A DNA stretch of 64,000 bases from Ottowia sp. (GCF_016703145.1 NZ_JADJCO010000005.1:1-64000); one strand, 5' to 3'. Shown: positions 50,197 to 59,594, counted from the stretch's first letter. The notes: generated from the sequence alone by a model not told the origin. Numbers and translations are program-made.

Positions 50197-52578
50197 ATGC
50201 TTCCACCCACCGATGCGCCGGCCACGGCCGACTTGCCCCTCCTGGCCGGCCTCAACCCCGAGCAACGCGCCGCCGTCACCCTGCCGCCCGAGCATGCGCT
50301 GATCCTGGCCGGCGCCGGCTCGGGCAAGACACGCGTGCTGACCACGCGCATCGCCTGGCTGCTGCAGACCGGCCAGGTTTCGCCCGGCGGGGTGCTGGCC
50401 GTCACCTTCACCAACAAGGCGGCCAAGGAGATGCTCACCCGCCTGACCGCCATGCTGCCGCTGAACGTGCGCGGCATGTGGATAGGCACCTTCCACGGCC
50501 TGTGCAACCGCTTCCTGCGCGCGCACTACAGGCTGGCGGGGCTGCCGCAGGCGTTCCAGATCCTGGACCAGCAGGACCAGCTCTCGGCCATCAAGCGGCT
50601 CTACAAGCAGTTCGGCATCGACGAAGAACGCTTTCCGCCCCGGCAGACGCAATGGTTCATCGCCGGCTGCAAGGAGGACGGCGAGCGTCCGCGCGACGTG
50701 TCGGCGCGCGACGAGGAAACCCGCCGCAAGGTGGAGATCTACCAGCTCTACGAGGACCAGTGCCAGCGCGAGGGCGTGGTGGACTTCGGCGAGCTGATGC
50801 TGCGCAGCTACGAGCTGCTGCGCGATCACGACCCAGTGCGCGAACACTACCGGCGGCGCTTCCGCCACCTGCTGATCGACGAGTTCCAGGACACCAACCG
50901 GCTGCAGTACGCCTGGATCAAGATGATCGCCGGCCTGCCCGAGGAAGGCGGCGGCGGCGCCATCCTGGCCGTGGGCGACGACGACCAGAGCATCTACGCC
51001 TTTCGCGGCGCGCGCGTGGGCAACATGGCCGACTTCGTGCGCGAGTTCGGCGTGGCGCACCAGATCAAGCTGGAGCAGAACTACCGCAGCCACAGCCACA
51101 TCCTCGATTCGGCCAACGCGCTCATCAGCCACAACACGCGGCGCCTGGGCAAGAACCTGCGCACCGACCAGGGCGCGGGCGAGCCGGTGCGCGTGGTCGA
51201 GGCGCCGAGCGACTTCGCCGAGGCCGAATGGGCGGTGGATGAACTGCGCCAGTTGCACAAGGGCGAGGGGATGCCGCGCGCCGAGATCGCCATCCTCTAC
51301 CGCAGCAACGCGCAGAGCCGGGTGATCGAGACGCAGCTGTTCAACGCCGGCGTGCCCTACCGCGTGTACGGCGGCCTGCGCTTCTTCGAGCGCGCCGAGA
51401 TCAAGCACGCCCTGGCCTACCTGCGCCTCTTGGAGAACCCGCGCGACGACACCAGCTTCCAGCGCGTGGTCAACTTCCCGCCGCGCGGCATCGGCGCGCG
51501 CAGCATCGAGCAGTTGCAGGATGTGGCGCGCGCCGCCGGTACCGCGCTGCACGACGCCGTGACCGACGTGCCGGGCAAGGCCGGCGCCAACCTCGCGGGC
51601 TTCGTTGCCCGCATCGACGTGATGCGCGAGCAGACCGCCGGCCGCACGCTGCGCGAGATCATCGAGCTGGTGCTGGACGCCAGCGGCCTGCTGGAGCACT
51701 ACCGCGGCGAGAAGGAGGGCCAGGACCGCATCGAGAACCTGGAGGAGCTGGTCAACGCCGCCGAGAGCTTCGTCACGCAGGAAGGCTTCGGCCGCGACGC
51801 CGTGGCCCTGCCGGTGGACGAGTTGGGCCAGCCCCTGACGCAAAGCCCCGCCAGCCAGGGGCTCGATCCCGACGCGCCGGTGCTGGACACGCCGCTGTCG
51901 CCCGACGCCGAGACGGGCGAGACGCTGTCGCCGCTGGCTGCCTTCCTGACCCACGCCGCGCTGGAGGCGGGCGACAACCAGGCCCAGGCCGGGCAGGACG
52001 CGGTGCAACTGATGACGGTGCACGCCAGCAAGGGGCTGGAGTTCGACGCCGTGTTCATCACCGGCCTGGAGGAGGGGCTGTTTCCGCACGAGAACTCGCT
52101 CTCCACCCACGACGGACTGGAAGAGGAGCGCCGGCTGATGTACGTGGCCATCACGCGCGCCCGCAGGCGGCTGTACCTCAGCCACGCGCAGACGCGCCTG
52201 CTGCACGGGCAGACGCGCTACAACGTCAGCAGCCGCTTCCTGGAAGAGCTGCCCGAGGACGCGCTGAAGTGGGTCACGCCCCGGCGCGGCGGCTTCGCCA
52301 GCCTGGCGCCGCGGAGCGACCGTCCGCGCCCCGCGTGGGGCAGGAGCGGCATCCACGCCGATGGCGCCCCTGGGGCGCCGGCTCCCGCGCCGCCGCGCAA
52401 GGTGCCGCCCGCGCACGGCATCACGGCGGGCCGGAAGGTGTTCCACACCAAGTTCGGCGAAGGCCGGGTGCTGGCGGTGGAGGGCGCGGGCGATGACGCC
52501 AAGGCGCAGGTCAACTTTCCTCGCCACGGCGTGAAGTGGCTGGCGCTGGCGGTGGCCAAGCTGACGGTCGTGGAGTAG
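50197..52578 (+). CDS. uvrD: UvrD/PcrA-type DNA helicase
   Basis: 793 residues. Walker A is GAGSGKT at 39-45, motif II is LLIDEFQDTN (DEFQD rather than the common DEYQD), motif III is GDDDQSIYAFRGA, and motif VI is VAITRARRRLYL. The C-terminal tail (about 750-793) matches the UvrD Tudor-like region (FHTKFGEGRVLAVEG). A long minus-strand frame covers this gene and is a shadow. Confidence 0.95.
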   Translation: MLPPTDAPATADLPLLAGLNPEQRAAVTLPPEHALILAGAGSGKTRVLTTRIAWLLQTGQVSPGGVLAVTFTNKAAKEMLTRLTAMLPLNVRGMWIGTFHGLCNRFLRAHYRLAGLPQAFQILDQQDQLSAIKRLYKQFGIDEERFPPRQTQWFIAGCKEDGERPRDVSARDEETRRKVEIYQLYEDQCQREGVVDFGELMLRSYELLRDHDPVREHYRRRFRHLLIDEFQDTNRLQYAWIKMIAGLPEEGGGGAILAVGDDDQSIYAFRGARVGNMADFVREFGVAHQIKLEQNYRSHSHILDSANALISHNTRRLGKNLRTDQGAGEPVRVVEAPSDFAEAEWAVDELRQLHKGEGMPRAEIAILYRSNAQSRVIETQLFNAGVPYRVYGGLRFFERAEIKHALAYLRLLENPRDDTSFQRVVNFPPRGIGARSIEQLQDVARAAGTALHDAVTDVPGKAGANLAGFVARIDVMREQTAGRTLREIIELVLDASGLLEHYRGEKEGQDRIENLEELVNAAESFVTQEGFGRDAVALPVDELGQPLTQSPASQGLDPDAPVLDTPLSPDAETGETLSPLAAFLTHAALEAGDNQAQAGQDAVQLMTVHASKGLEFDAVFITGLEEGLFPHENSLSTHDGLEEERRLMYVAITRARRRLYLSHAQTRLLHGQTRYNVSSRFLEELPEDALKWVTPRRGGFASLAPRSDRPRPAWGRSGIHADGAPGAPAPAPPRKVPPAHGITAGRKVFHTKFGEGRVLAVEGAGDDAKAQVNFPRHGVKWLALAVAKLTVVE

Positions 52579-52675
52579 TCGGGGAGGACGGTCTCGGGCA
52601 GGCTGTTCTATGGTGTTTTTGGTCGATAGTCCGCGTGGATATTTGGTCGGAAGCTCTTGTTTTCGTAGCGTCCGA

Positions 52676-54049
52676 CTAATACACGTCCCGCCGATACCGC
52701 CCCTCGCGCGCCAGCGCGGCCAGCCCGTCGTTGCCCAGGATGCGCCGCAGCGCGGCGTCCACGCCCTGGGCCATGCCGTTCAGGCTGCCGCACACGTAGA
52801 TGGCGCCGCCGCGCCGGCGCACCCAGTCGCGCACCTCGCCAGCGGCTTCGTCCAGGCGGTGCTGCACGTAGATGCGCTCGGGCTGGTCGCGCGAGAAGGC
52901 GGTGTCCAGCCGCTGCAGGGCGCCGCTGGCCAGCCAGGCGCGCAGCTCGCCTTCGCACAGGAAGTCGTGCGCCGCCTGGCGCTCGCCGAAGACGAGCCAG
53001 CTCGGCCCCGTGCGGGCCACTGCGCGCGCGCGCAGGTGGCCGCGCAGGCCGGCCAGGCCGGTGCCATTGCCGATGAAGAGGATGGGCCGGGTGGCGTTGT
53101 CGCCCAGGCGTAAGGCGGAGTGCGCGCGCAGGCGCAGCGCCACGCTGGCGCCCACGGCGAGTTCCTCGGCCAGCCAGCGCGAGGCCAGGCCGGGGCTGCC
53201 GTCGGGCCGCCGGGCGACGCGCACCAGCAGCTCCAGCCGACCGTCCTGCATCACCGAGGCGATGGAGTAGCTGCGTGGGTGCCGGGGATCGGCGGGAATG
53301 CGCAGCTCGGCCAGGTCGCCCGGCTCCCAGGCCGTCATCCCGGGCGCCTGCAGGCTCAGGTGCACGATGGGTGCGCCCACGCTGTCCGGGTTGATCACCC
53401 GCCGGTCCACCAGCGTCCAGGGCATGAAGGGGGCGTCGCCGGTCCAGGCGGTGCCCGGGCCGGTCTGGGCGATCAGGGACAAGCCCTGCTGCCAGGCCCG
53501 CAGCGCCGCCGCGTCGCCGTTGTCCATGTCGATGCGCTCGAACAGGGGGGTGGCGCCGGCCGCGCGCAGCCAGTGGTCGAGCGCTTGGCCGAAGCCGCAG
53601 AACCGGGCGTACTCGCGGTCGCCCAGCGCCAGCACGCCGTAGTGGAGGTGCGCCAGCGCGGCGCCGCCGGCCCGCTGGCAACGCTGCCAGAAGTCGGCGG
53701 CGTTGTCGGGCGCGTCGCCCTCGCCATAGGTGCTGGCCACGAACAGGGTGCAGCGGGCGCGGGCCAGTTGCGCGTGGTCGAGCGTGTTCAGGGGCAGCAG
53801 GCGGACGGCGCTGCCGGCGGCGTGGAGCACGCGCGCCGTCTCCCGGGCCAGGCTTTCGGCGTGGCCGGTCTGGCTGGCGTGCGCGACGATGATGGGCGCC
53901 TCGCCGGAGCGCACGGCCGACAGGGCGTCGGCCTCGTCCGCCGCCGTGCGGTGGCGCCTTCGCTCGCGCAGCCAGATGGCCAGGCACAGGGCGGCATAGA
54001 GCGCGAGGGCCAGCGCCGCCAGCGCGAGCCGCGAGGCGTGGGGGGTCAT
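52676..54049 (-). CDS. Membrane-anchored flavodoxin/FNR reductase (CysJ-like)
   Basis: 457 residues. One N-terminal membrane helix (about 8-28), a flavodoxin domain at about 50-190 (IIVAHASQTGHAESLARETA, STYGEGDAPDNA), then an FAD/NAD(P)H reductase domain at about 225-457 (RSYSIASV, LFIGNGTGLAGLRG, YVCGSLNGMA). Not a true sulfite reductase subunit: there is no CysI neighbour. It overlaps apbE by four bases and is the last gene of a flavin-redox operon, so it probably feeds electrons to the membrane partners. Confidence 0.88.
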   Translation of the reverse strand: MTPHASRLALAALALALYAALCLAIWLRERRRHRTAADEADALSAVRSGEAPIIVAHASQTGHAESLARETARVLHAAGSAVRLLPLNTLDHAQLARARCTLFVASTYGEGDAPDNAADFWQRCQRAGGAALAHLHYGVLALGDREYARFCGFGQALDHWLRAAGATPLFERIDMDNGDAAALRAWQQGLSLIAQTGPGTAWTGDAPFMPWTLVDRRVINPDSVGAPIVHLSLQAPGMTAWEPGDLAELRIPADPRHPRSYSIASVMQDGRLELLVRVARRPDGSPGLASRWLAEELAVGASVALRLRAHSALRLGDNATRPILFIGNGTGLAGLRGHLRARAVARTGPSWLVFGERQAAHDFLCEGELRAWLASGALQRLDTAFSRDQPERIYVQHRLDEAAGEVRDWVRRRGGAIYVCGSLNGMAQGVDAALRRILGNDGLAALAREGRYRRDVY

Positions 54050-55086
54050 GACAGCGCGCGGTAGGCCGCCGAGGCCGCCAGGCGGGGGCCGGCCGGCGTG
54101 CGCAGGCTGAACAGCGCCGCCACGTCGCGCGCCTCGGCGAAGGCCATGCCCTCGTCCGGCCCCAGCACCGTCAGGACCGTGGTCAGCGCGTCGGCGTGCA
54201 TGCATTCCGGATGCACCGCGGTGACGGCCGTCAGCGCGTACGCCACCGGCTGGCCGGTGCGCGGATCGATGGTGTGCGCACAGCGGCGGCCGCCGTGCTC
54301 CCAGGCGTGCCAATGGTCGCCCGAGGTGGCGACGGCCTGTTCGCGCAGGACCAGCGGGGCCGGCGCCGGCGCGGCGCCGTCGGCGCTGGCCGCGACGGCC
54401 ACCCGCCAGGGCTGTCCATCCGGCCGCTGCCCGGTGGCGCGCAGCTCGCCGCCGACTTCCACCAGGCCGTCGTGCCAGCCGGCCTGGCGCAGGCTCTCCA
54501 GCACCAGATCGACGGCGAAGCCCTTGGCGATGCCGGAAAAGTCCAGCTGCGCGCCGCCGGGCTGCCAGGCCTCGCGCGTGCCGGGGCGCAGGGCCAGGCG
54601 CGCGTGGCCGACCCGGGGCAGGGTGGCGGCGATGGCTGGCGCGGACGGGGGCTGGTGCGGGCCGGCGGCGTGCGGGCCGAAGCCCCACAGCGCCACCAGC
54701 GGCGCCACCGTGGGGTCGAGCGCGCCGCCGCTGTCCCGGGCCCACGACAGCGCGGCCTGGAGCACGCGAAAGAACTCGGGCGCCAGCACGTGCCACGTCC
54801 CGGCGGGCGCGCGGCCGAACCGGGCCAGGTCGGAATCGGGCTCCCAGTGGCTCATCTGGCGCACGACGCGCGCGAGGCACTCTTCCACGACCTGGCGCGC
54901 CTCGTCCAGGGGCCGCATCCCGGGGTTGCCGAGGCGCACGCGCCAGGCCGTGCCCATGGACCGGCCGGCCAGGGTGTGCAGCGTGTGCGGGTCCGGCCGC
55001 CGCGGCACCGCCCCCGGCGCATAGGCCGGGTACGCCGCTGCGTATCCGGCGGCGGGCAGCGTCAGGCGGGCCTGGTAGCGAAGCAT
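54046..55086 (-). CDS. apbE: FAD:protein FMN transferase (ApbE family)
   Basis: 346 residues. Typical blocks are GRSMGTAWRVRLG (about 42-54), the flavin-binding DFSGIAKGFAVDLV, and HTIDPRTGQPVAYALTAVTA. ApbE joins FMN by a phosphoester to Thr/Ser in TGAT-type motifs of exported proteins. The neighbouring DUF2271 protein carries such a motif. No clear lipoprotein signal is visible. Confidence 0.93.
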   Translation of the reverse strand: MLRYQARLTLPAAGYAAAYPAYAPGAVPRRPDPHTLHTLAGRSMGTAWRVRLGNPGMRPLDEARQVVEECLARVVRQMSHWEPDSDLARFGRAPAGTWHVLAPEFFRVLQAALSWARDSGGALDPTVAPLVALWGFGPHAAGPHQPPSAPAIAATLPRVGHARLALRPGTREAWQPGGAQLDFSGIAKGFAVDLVLESLRQAGWHDGLVEVGGELRATGQRPDGQPWRVAVAASADGAAPAPAPLVLREQAVATSGDHWHAWEHGGRRCAHTIDPRTGQPVAYALTAVTAVHPECMHADALTTVLTVLGPDEGMAFAEARDVAALFSLRTPAGPRLAASAAYRALS

Positions 55087-55114
55087 GCGCGGGCGTGGGA
55101 GCGGGGACGAGGCG

Positions 55115-55921
55115 TCAGGGCAGCACCTCGACGGTGGCGACGTAGGACAGGCGGCGCTCCTTGGCCGGTGCGGCCGAGGTCTTGCCGTCCTTGGCGGACA
55201 CCTCGATCCAGTACAGGCCCGCCGCCGGCCAGGTGACGCTGAACCGGCCCTGGGCGTCCGTGGTGGCCTTGACCGGGTCGGTCTGGTTGCGGTAGCGCGT
55301 GCCGTCGGCGATCACCTCGACTTCGATCCCCGGCGCCGGCTTGCCGTCGACGTGCAGGACGAACGTCGCTTTCTCGCCCTGAACCAGGTCGGCGGGGGAG
55401 GTGACCGGCACCAGTTCCAGCCCGTGGTTGATGGGCTGGAGCGCGCTGGGCTTGCCGACCGTGACGAAGGTCTCGATGCGACTCACCGACTCGGTCACGG
55501 CCAGATCGACGGCGTCGGCGGGGACCTCGGCGGCCAGCTTGTCGGGCGTGCCGCGCCAGCGCTTGGTCTGGCCGGTGGCCCTGTCCTTGTAGCTGGCGTT
55601 CAGGCTGGCGTTGGCGACCGCCAGGCGGTAGGTGCCGGGCTGGGTCAGGTTGAGGTCGAACACCGTGCGCAGCTTGCCGCGCGACACGTTCTCGGGCTGC
55701 ACCGTGCCGCCGTCCGGCGCGGTGACCGCCAGCTTCTCGATGTTGAGGGGGAAGTGGTTGAAGAAGAACAGGTCGTTGGAGACCGCCGCATCGACGGTGA
55801 TCCACTCGGCCTTCGACAGGACGGTGCTCGACGGCTTGAGCCACACGTTGTGGGCCTGGGCGTGGGACAGAAGGCCGCACAAGGCGGCCGCGCAGAAGGT
55901 GAGGCGATAAGCGATTCGCAT
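55115..55921 (-). CDS. DUF4198 exported protein
   Basis: 268 residues with a signal peptide (about 1-23, ending SHAQA before HNVWLKPSSTVL). The mature start HNVWL is typical of DUF4198 and offers an N-terminal histidine, as in some metal-binding periplasmic proteins. The C-terminal part (about 180-265) looks like an Ig/CARDB-type sandwich. It probably serves metal uptake or redox together with its operon partners. Confidence 0.87.
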   Translation of the reverse strand: MRIAYRLTFCAAALCGLLSHAQAHNVWLKPSSTVLSKAEWITVDAAVSNDLFFFNHFPLNIEKLAVTAPDGGTVQPENVSRGKLRTVFDLNLTQPGTYRLAVANASLNASYKDRATGQTKRWRGTPDKLAAEVPADAVDLAVTESVSRIETFVTVGKPSALQPINHGLELVPVTSPADLVQGEKATFVLHVDGKPAPGIEVEVIADGTRYRNQTDPVKATTDAQGRFSVTWPAAGLYWIEVSAKDGKTSAAPAKERRLSYVATVEVLP

Positions 55922-55944
55922 GGCTGGGATTCCTTGGTGATGGA

Positions 55945-56478
55945 TCAGGGTTTGAGGTCGAGGGTGATGGCGCCGAGTTCGCTCTTGCCCTGGTCCTTCA
56001 GGGACACGGGGGCCTTGGCGGGCCAATCGAACGGGACGGTCACGACTTCGCGGCCGCCCGATTCGCGCGAGGCCTCCACCACCAGCTTGTAGCTGCCCGC
56101 CGGCAGCTTGGGCAGAGGGCCGGTTCCTTCGCTGAAGGCCAGATCGTGCCGGCCGGCGGGGCGGGTGGGGCCGGTGATGCCGTCGATCGGGACGCTCAGT
56201 TCGCGCCCCGTGCGCCGCCACCATTGGCGCATGTCCTTGAGCCACTTGACGCCCTCGTTGTCGCGCTTCTTGACCTCGTACCACACGGCCAGCGTGCCGG
56301 CGACGGCGTTGTCCGCCCGCTCCAGCCACGCGGCCACGTAGGGGCGGTGGTATTCGGCGACGTCCAGGCGGGGAATTTCGACGCCGATGTTCAGCCCGGC
56401 CGCGAACACGGCGGGCACGACGCCCAGGCCGGTGCCCAGCGCCAGGCTGTAGCGGGTCGATGCGATGGCGGATGCCAT
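55945..56478 (-). CDS. DUF2271 exported protein with flavinylation-like motif
   Basis: 177 residues with a signal peptide (to about residue 27). DUF2271 features are GVEIPRLDVAEYHRPYVAAW and, at 99-106, DGITGPTR. The canonical FMN-attachment motif is D-x-x-T-G-A-T; here Pro104 replaces Ala, with Thr105 as the candidate acceptor. The gene lies between the PepSY and DUF4198 genes and two genes upstream of apbE. Confidence 0.87.
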   Translation of the reverse strand: MASAIASTRYSLALGTGLGVVPAVFAAGLNIGVEIPRLDVAEYHRPYVAAWLERADNAVAGTLAVWYEVKKRDNEGVKWLKDMRQWWRRTGRELSVPIDGITGPTRPAGRHDLAFSEGTGPLPKLPAGSYKLVVEASRESGGREVVTVPFDWPAKAPVSLKDQGKSELGAITLDLKP

Positions 56479-56514
56479 GGGTATTTCTCCTTCGGTTGGG
56501 TGGGGGTGAAATCG

Positions 56515-57156
56515 TCAGGAATGGATGAACAGCAGGGCCAGCAGCAGCGGCACCAGCAGCCCGAGGCCCACCATGGGCCAAGTGAAGGGCCGGCGTGCGG
56601 CATGCATCTTCAGGATGAACAGCCCCGTGACGCTGAAGACCAGGCAGGCCACGGCAAGGATGTCGATGAACCAGCGCCAGACGGCGCCGGTGTTGCGGCC
56701 CTTGTGCAGGTCGTTCAGGTAGGAGATCCAGCCGCGCTCGGTCAGCTCGTACTCGGCCTGCCCATCGGCCAGTCCGATCCGCAGCCAGGCGTCGCCTCCG
56801 GGGCGCGGCAGGGGCACGTAGATCTCGTCCTGCGACCATTCGGCCTCATGGTCGCCGATGTCCACGCGCCACTGCTGCCGGGCCCATTGCCGCAAGGCGT
56901 CGGGTACCGGGCCCTGCTGGCCGGCGCCCCGGGCCTGCGCGGCCAGCGCGTCGCGCAGCGCAACGGGCACCGTGGCCCCGAGATGGGTGACGCGGGGCCT
57001 GGCCTCGATGTCGGCCGCGTGGTTGAGCGTGAAGCCGGTGACGGCGAACAGCAGCATGCCGACGAGGCAGATGGCCGAGCTGACCCAATGCCATTCGTGC
57101 AGTGTCTTGAGCCAGTAGGCCCGGCGTTGGGAAGTGTCGTGCTGCTTGGCGTGCAT
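56515..57156 (-). CDS. PepSY-associated membrane protein
   Basis: 213 residues. An N-terminal membrane helix (about 23-46) with conserved His residues (LHEWHW, LNHAAD), a periplasmic PepSY-type middle domain, and two C-terminal helices (about 160-180 and 190-211). Such proteins take part in heme-dependent transmembrane electron transfer or ferric reduction. First gene of the operon, about 107 bp downstream of a Fur-type box. Confidence 0.88.
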   Translation of the reverse strand: MHAKQHDTSQRRAYWLKTLHEWHWVSSAICLVGMLLFAVTGFTLNHAADIEARPRVTHLGATVPVALRDALAAQARGAGQQGPVPDALRQWARQQWRVDIGDHEAEWSQDEIYVPLPRPGGDAWLRIGLADGQAEYELTERGWISYLNDLHKGRNTGAVWRWFIDILAVACLVFSVTGLFILKMHAARRPFTWPMVGLGLLVPLLLALLFIHS

Positions 57157-57262
57157 CGATTCGCGTTACGGAAAACCAGCCGCGACCATCGACCGGAAAA
57201 GGTTGTCATTCGGGGTTGGCACTCACGCGAACTGACGCCGTGGTGATTGGCTGAATTTAGTA

Positions 57263-57287
57263 GAGAATGATAATCATTTTTATTCTC
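57263..57287. promoter_or_regulatory. Fur box upstream of the PepSY/ApbE operon
   Basis: AATGATAATCATT (57266-57278) is the core palindrome of the Fur consensus. It sits within GAGAAT/ATTCTC arms that span the whole feature, so two overlapping Fur dimers could bind. It indicates iron-repressed expression of the five-gene minus-strand operon. Confidence 0.85.
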
Positions 57288-57453
57288 ATGCGAGCCAGTA
57301 TTGACGTTCAGGCCGAGATCCGCAGCCCTTCCGATGCGCTTTGGCAACGATTTGGAGGCGAGCGCCGCGCGGTGGTGTGCTTGAGTTCCGGGCGCGCCAA
57401 GGCGTCCGCGGAAGGGGCCGGTGTCGCGGCAGCCGGCCGGCAGGCTCTAGATG
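57288..57453 (+). other. Possible gene fragment cut by the IS element
   Basis: A frame beginning at the ATG near 57290 (MRASIDVQAEIRSPSDALWQ) stays open up to the left end of the insertion sequence. It might be the start of a Fur-controlled gene whose remainder was lost, but it has no recognisable family and could be chance. Confidence 0.25.
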
Positions 57454-58578
57454 CAATACTGTTCAGATAGACAAATGGCCAGCATAATTCGGCTCCATCC
57501 AATCCATGGAGGACGGAGCCGATGGCAAGAACGCGCAAGGTACTGCCGCACCAGGTCGATGTCGCCCACCTGATCAGCACAGGTGTACTGGCAAGCGTGT
57601 GTTCGAGGCCTCTGATCGACGAGGTGCTGGCCGAGACAGGGCGAGGCAGTCAGCGCAATCGGCTACCCCACAGCCGTACGCGGCCAGAGCGCCTTCCCGC
57701 AGGCGCGCCTGCTCGGCCTGGTCGAGTGCGGCACGCACGCCATCGTGGCCGCCGGCATCGCCGCGTACGCACGCAGCGAGAAGGCGATGGCCACGGAACT
57801 GCTGCCGGGCTGGCTGCGCAAGGACATGTTGGTAATGGCCGACCGGGGCTTCTACAGCTTCAAGCTCTGGGCGCTCGCTTGCGACAGCGGCGCCACGCTG
57901 CTGTGGCGCGTGAGTTCCAACATCAAGCTGGCGGCGCAGCAGGTCCCGCCCGATGGCTCGTACCTGAGCACCGTCTTCGACAGTGAAGACAGCGCCCGGC
58001 GGCATGGCCGCACGGTGCGCGTCATCGAGTACACGCTGCGCGACTTGGCCGTCCCCACAAAGGACAGCTACCGCCTGGTGACCACTTTGCTCGACCCCGA
58101 GCAGGCGCCCGGCCAAGAATTGGCGGCGCTGTACCACGAGCGCTGGGAAATCGAGGCCGTCTTCGACGAGCTCAAGACGCACCTGCGGCAGGGTCGGCGG
58201 GTGCTGCGCAGCAAGACGCCCGATCTGGTGAAGCAGGAACCGTGGGGGCTGCTGCTGGCGCACTTCGCCATCCGCCAACTCATGGCACAAGCGGCTTGGC
58301 AGCGCGCACTCGACCCGGATCGCCTGAGCTTCAGCCACGCGGCGCGCGTGATCAAACGCAAGATGCCGCAAGCCGCGGCCGTTCCCCCTGAGCGCCTCGA
58401 AAGCTGGCGTGAGTCCCTGCTGGCCGAGATTGCCCGTGGTCGCTGCGTTAGTAGCCGCGGACGCCTCAACCCGCGCGGAGTCAAGCGCAAGATGAGCAGC
58501 TTCACCGTCCGCCATCGCGGCGCGTTGCTCCACCAGCGACATCAGCCCACGCCAGTACTGCGTATCTGAACAGTATTG
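57454..58578 (+). mobile_element. IS4-family insertion sequence, internally deleted
   Basis: The ends are perfect 16-bp inverted repeats: CAATACTGTTCAGATA (57454-57469) and its complement (58563-58578). The length of 1,125 bp is short for the family. No clear target duplication is seen directly beside the ends. The transposase inside has lost a central part of its N-terminal half, so the copy should not move by itself. Confidence 0.85.
57522..58569 (+). pseudogene. IS4-family transposase, deleted/frameshifted
   Basis: The first 45 codons (MARTRKVLPHQVDVAHLIST onward) are in one frame. The sequence then jumps near 57645-57655 to another frame reading IGYPTAVRGQSAFPQARLLG and on through the DDE domain to 58569. 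About 120 residues that normally lie between are absent. The DDE region keeps ADRGFYSFKL and the YREK signature YHERWEIEAVFDELK. Confidence 0.85.
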
Positions 58579-58582
58579 GGAC

Positions 58583-58747
58583 TAGTGCGCCGACACGGAG
58601 ATATCGAAACATGAAACCGCGTCTTTGCGCCCAGGGCGGCGTTGCAAATCCTCGCGATACCGCCCGGTATCGCCGCGGTTCGCGCCTTGCCCTGAACGCA
58701 AATCCATCGGTTTCATTGTGTTCCGATATCTCCGTGCCGGCGTACTA
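58583..58747. repeat. 165-bp palindromic MITE-like element
   Basis: Outer arms of about 37 bp (58583-58619 against 58708-58747) pair with few mismatches (common core CACGGAGATATCG, then ATGAAACCG). An inner hairpin pairs GCGATACC with GGTATCGC. CTAG stands at both outer ends (58582-58585 and 58745-58748) as a possible 4-bp target copy. The right end supplies the stop codon of the BPSS1780-type gene. Confidence 0.65.
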
Positions 58748-59539
58748 GATGGGCGAGGGTTCGGCCGGGTCGGCCGCTTCGGGCATGAAGCTGTCCCGGA
58801 AGGTGAACCAGAGCGAGACGAAGAACATCGCGCCGATCACCAGCCCCGTGGGCAGCAGGCCCGCCGCGGCGATGGCCGCGCTGCCCGTGACGGCCGTGAG
58901 CACCAGCAGCACCAGGCCGGCGCCGAAGGACATGGCCATCCACATGGCACCGAACAGCAGGAACGCGCGGGTGTTGCGCAGCACGGCGACCAAGCTGAAG
59001 AACAGGCTCTTGACCGGGGACACGGCATGCCAGTGCACCAGCGCCGGCGCGTGCCAGAACGCCAGCGACAGGGGCAGGTACAGCAGTGTGGTCACCCACA
59101 TGGCGGTGCGGAAGCGCGGGTCCATCACCAGCTCGCGCGTGACGCCGTCGCCGCCCAGGTAGACCTGCGCGAACTGCCCGCCGTCGATCAGCGACGAGAT
59201 GCCCATGACGATCATGACGCCCACGGCGTACAGTGCGCCCAGCACCAGCATGGCGCGCGTCTGCCGCGGCCCCTGGCGGAAAGCGGTGAACAGGATGACC
59301 GGCATGGGCGCGCGTCCCTCGTCGGCTTCGCGCGTGGCGGCCATCAGGCCCAGCGTGGCGGCGGGCATCAGCACCAGGGCCAGCACGCCGCCCACCCACG
59401 GCACCATGGCGGCCAGCGACATCAGCAGGATGAAGATGCCGAACAGGCTGCCCAGGGCCAGTGGTTGGCGGAAGAAGGTGCGCACGCCGTCGCGCACCCA
59501 CCGCGTGCCAGTCCGCGCAGGGACGATCCGCAGTTTCAT
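58745..59539 (-). CDS. BPSS1780 family membrane protein
   Basis: 264 residues with six likely membrane segments (about 30-50, 52-70, 95-118, 150-170, 187-210 and 215-245). The opening RIVPARTGTRWVRDGVRTFF is typical of this beta-proteobacterial family of unknown function. It is usually found beside thrB, as here. The stop codon lies in the end of the palindromic element. Confidence 0.87.
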   Translation of the reverse strand: MKLRIVPARTGTRWVRDGVRTFFRQPLALGSLFGIFILLMSLAAMVPWVGGVLALVLMPAATLGLMAATREADEGRAPMPVILFTAFRQGPRQTRAMLVLGALYAVGVMIVMGISSLIDGGQFAQVYLGGDGVTRELVMDPRFRTAMWVTTLLYLPLSLAFWHAPALVHWHAVSPVKSLFFSLVAVLRNTRAFLLFGAMWMAMSFGAGLVLLVLTAVTGSAAIAAAGLLPTGLVIGAMFFVSLWFTFRDSFMPEAADPAEPSPI

Positions 59540-59594
59540 CGGGCGGCCTCCGCCATTGCAGGCTGCGGCGTTCGCGTGGGGAAGGCCCGGTGGC

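Noticed and set aside
48697..52527. A 1,276-codon open frame on the minus strand
   Set aside because: It runs antisense through mcd and uvrD, has Val/Gln/His/Arg-rich composition typical of high-GC shadow frames, and matches no family.
52676..54049. Sulfite reductase alpha subunit (cysJ)
   Set aside because: The domain order is similar, but it has an N-terminal membrane anchor, no cysI partner and sits in an ApbE/PepSY operon.
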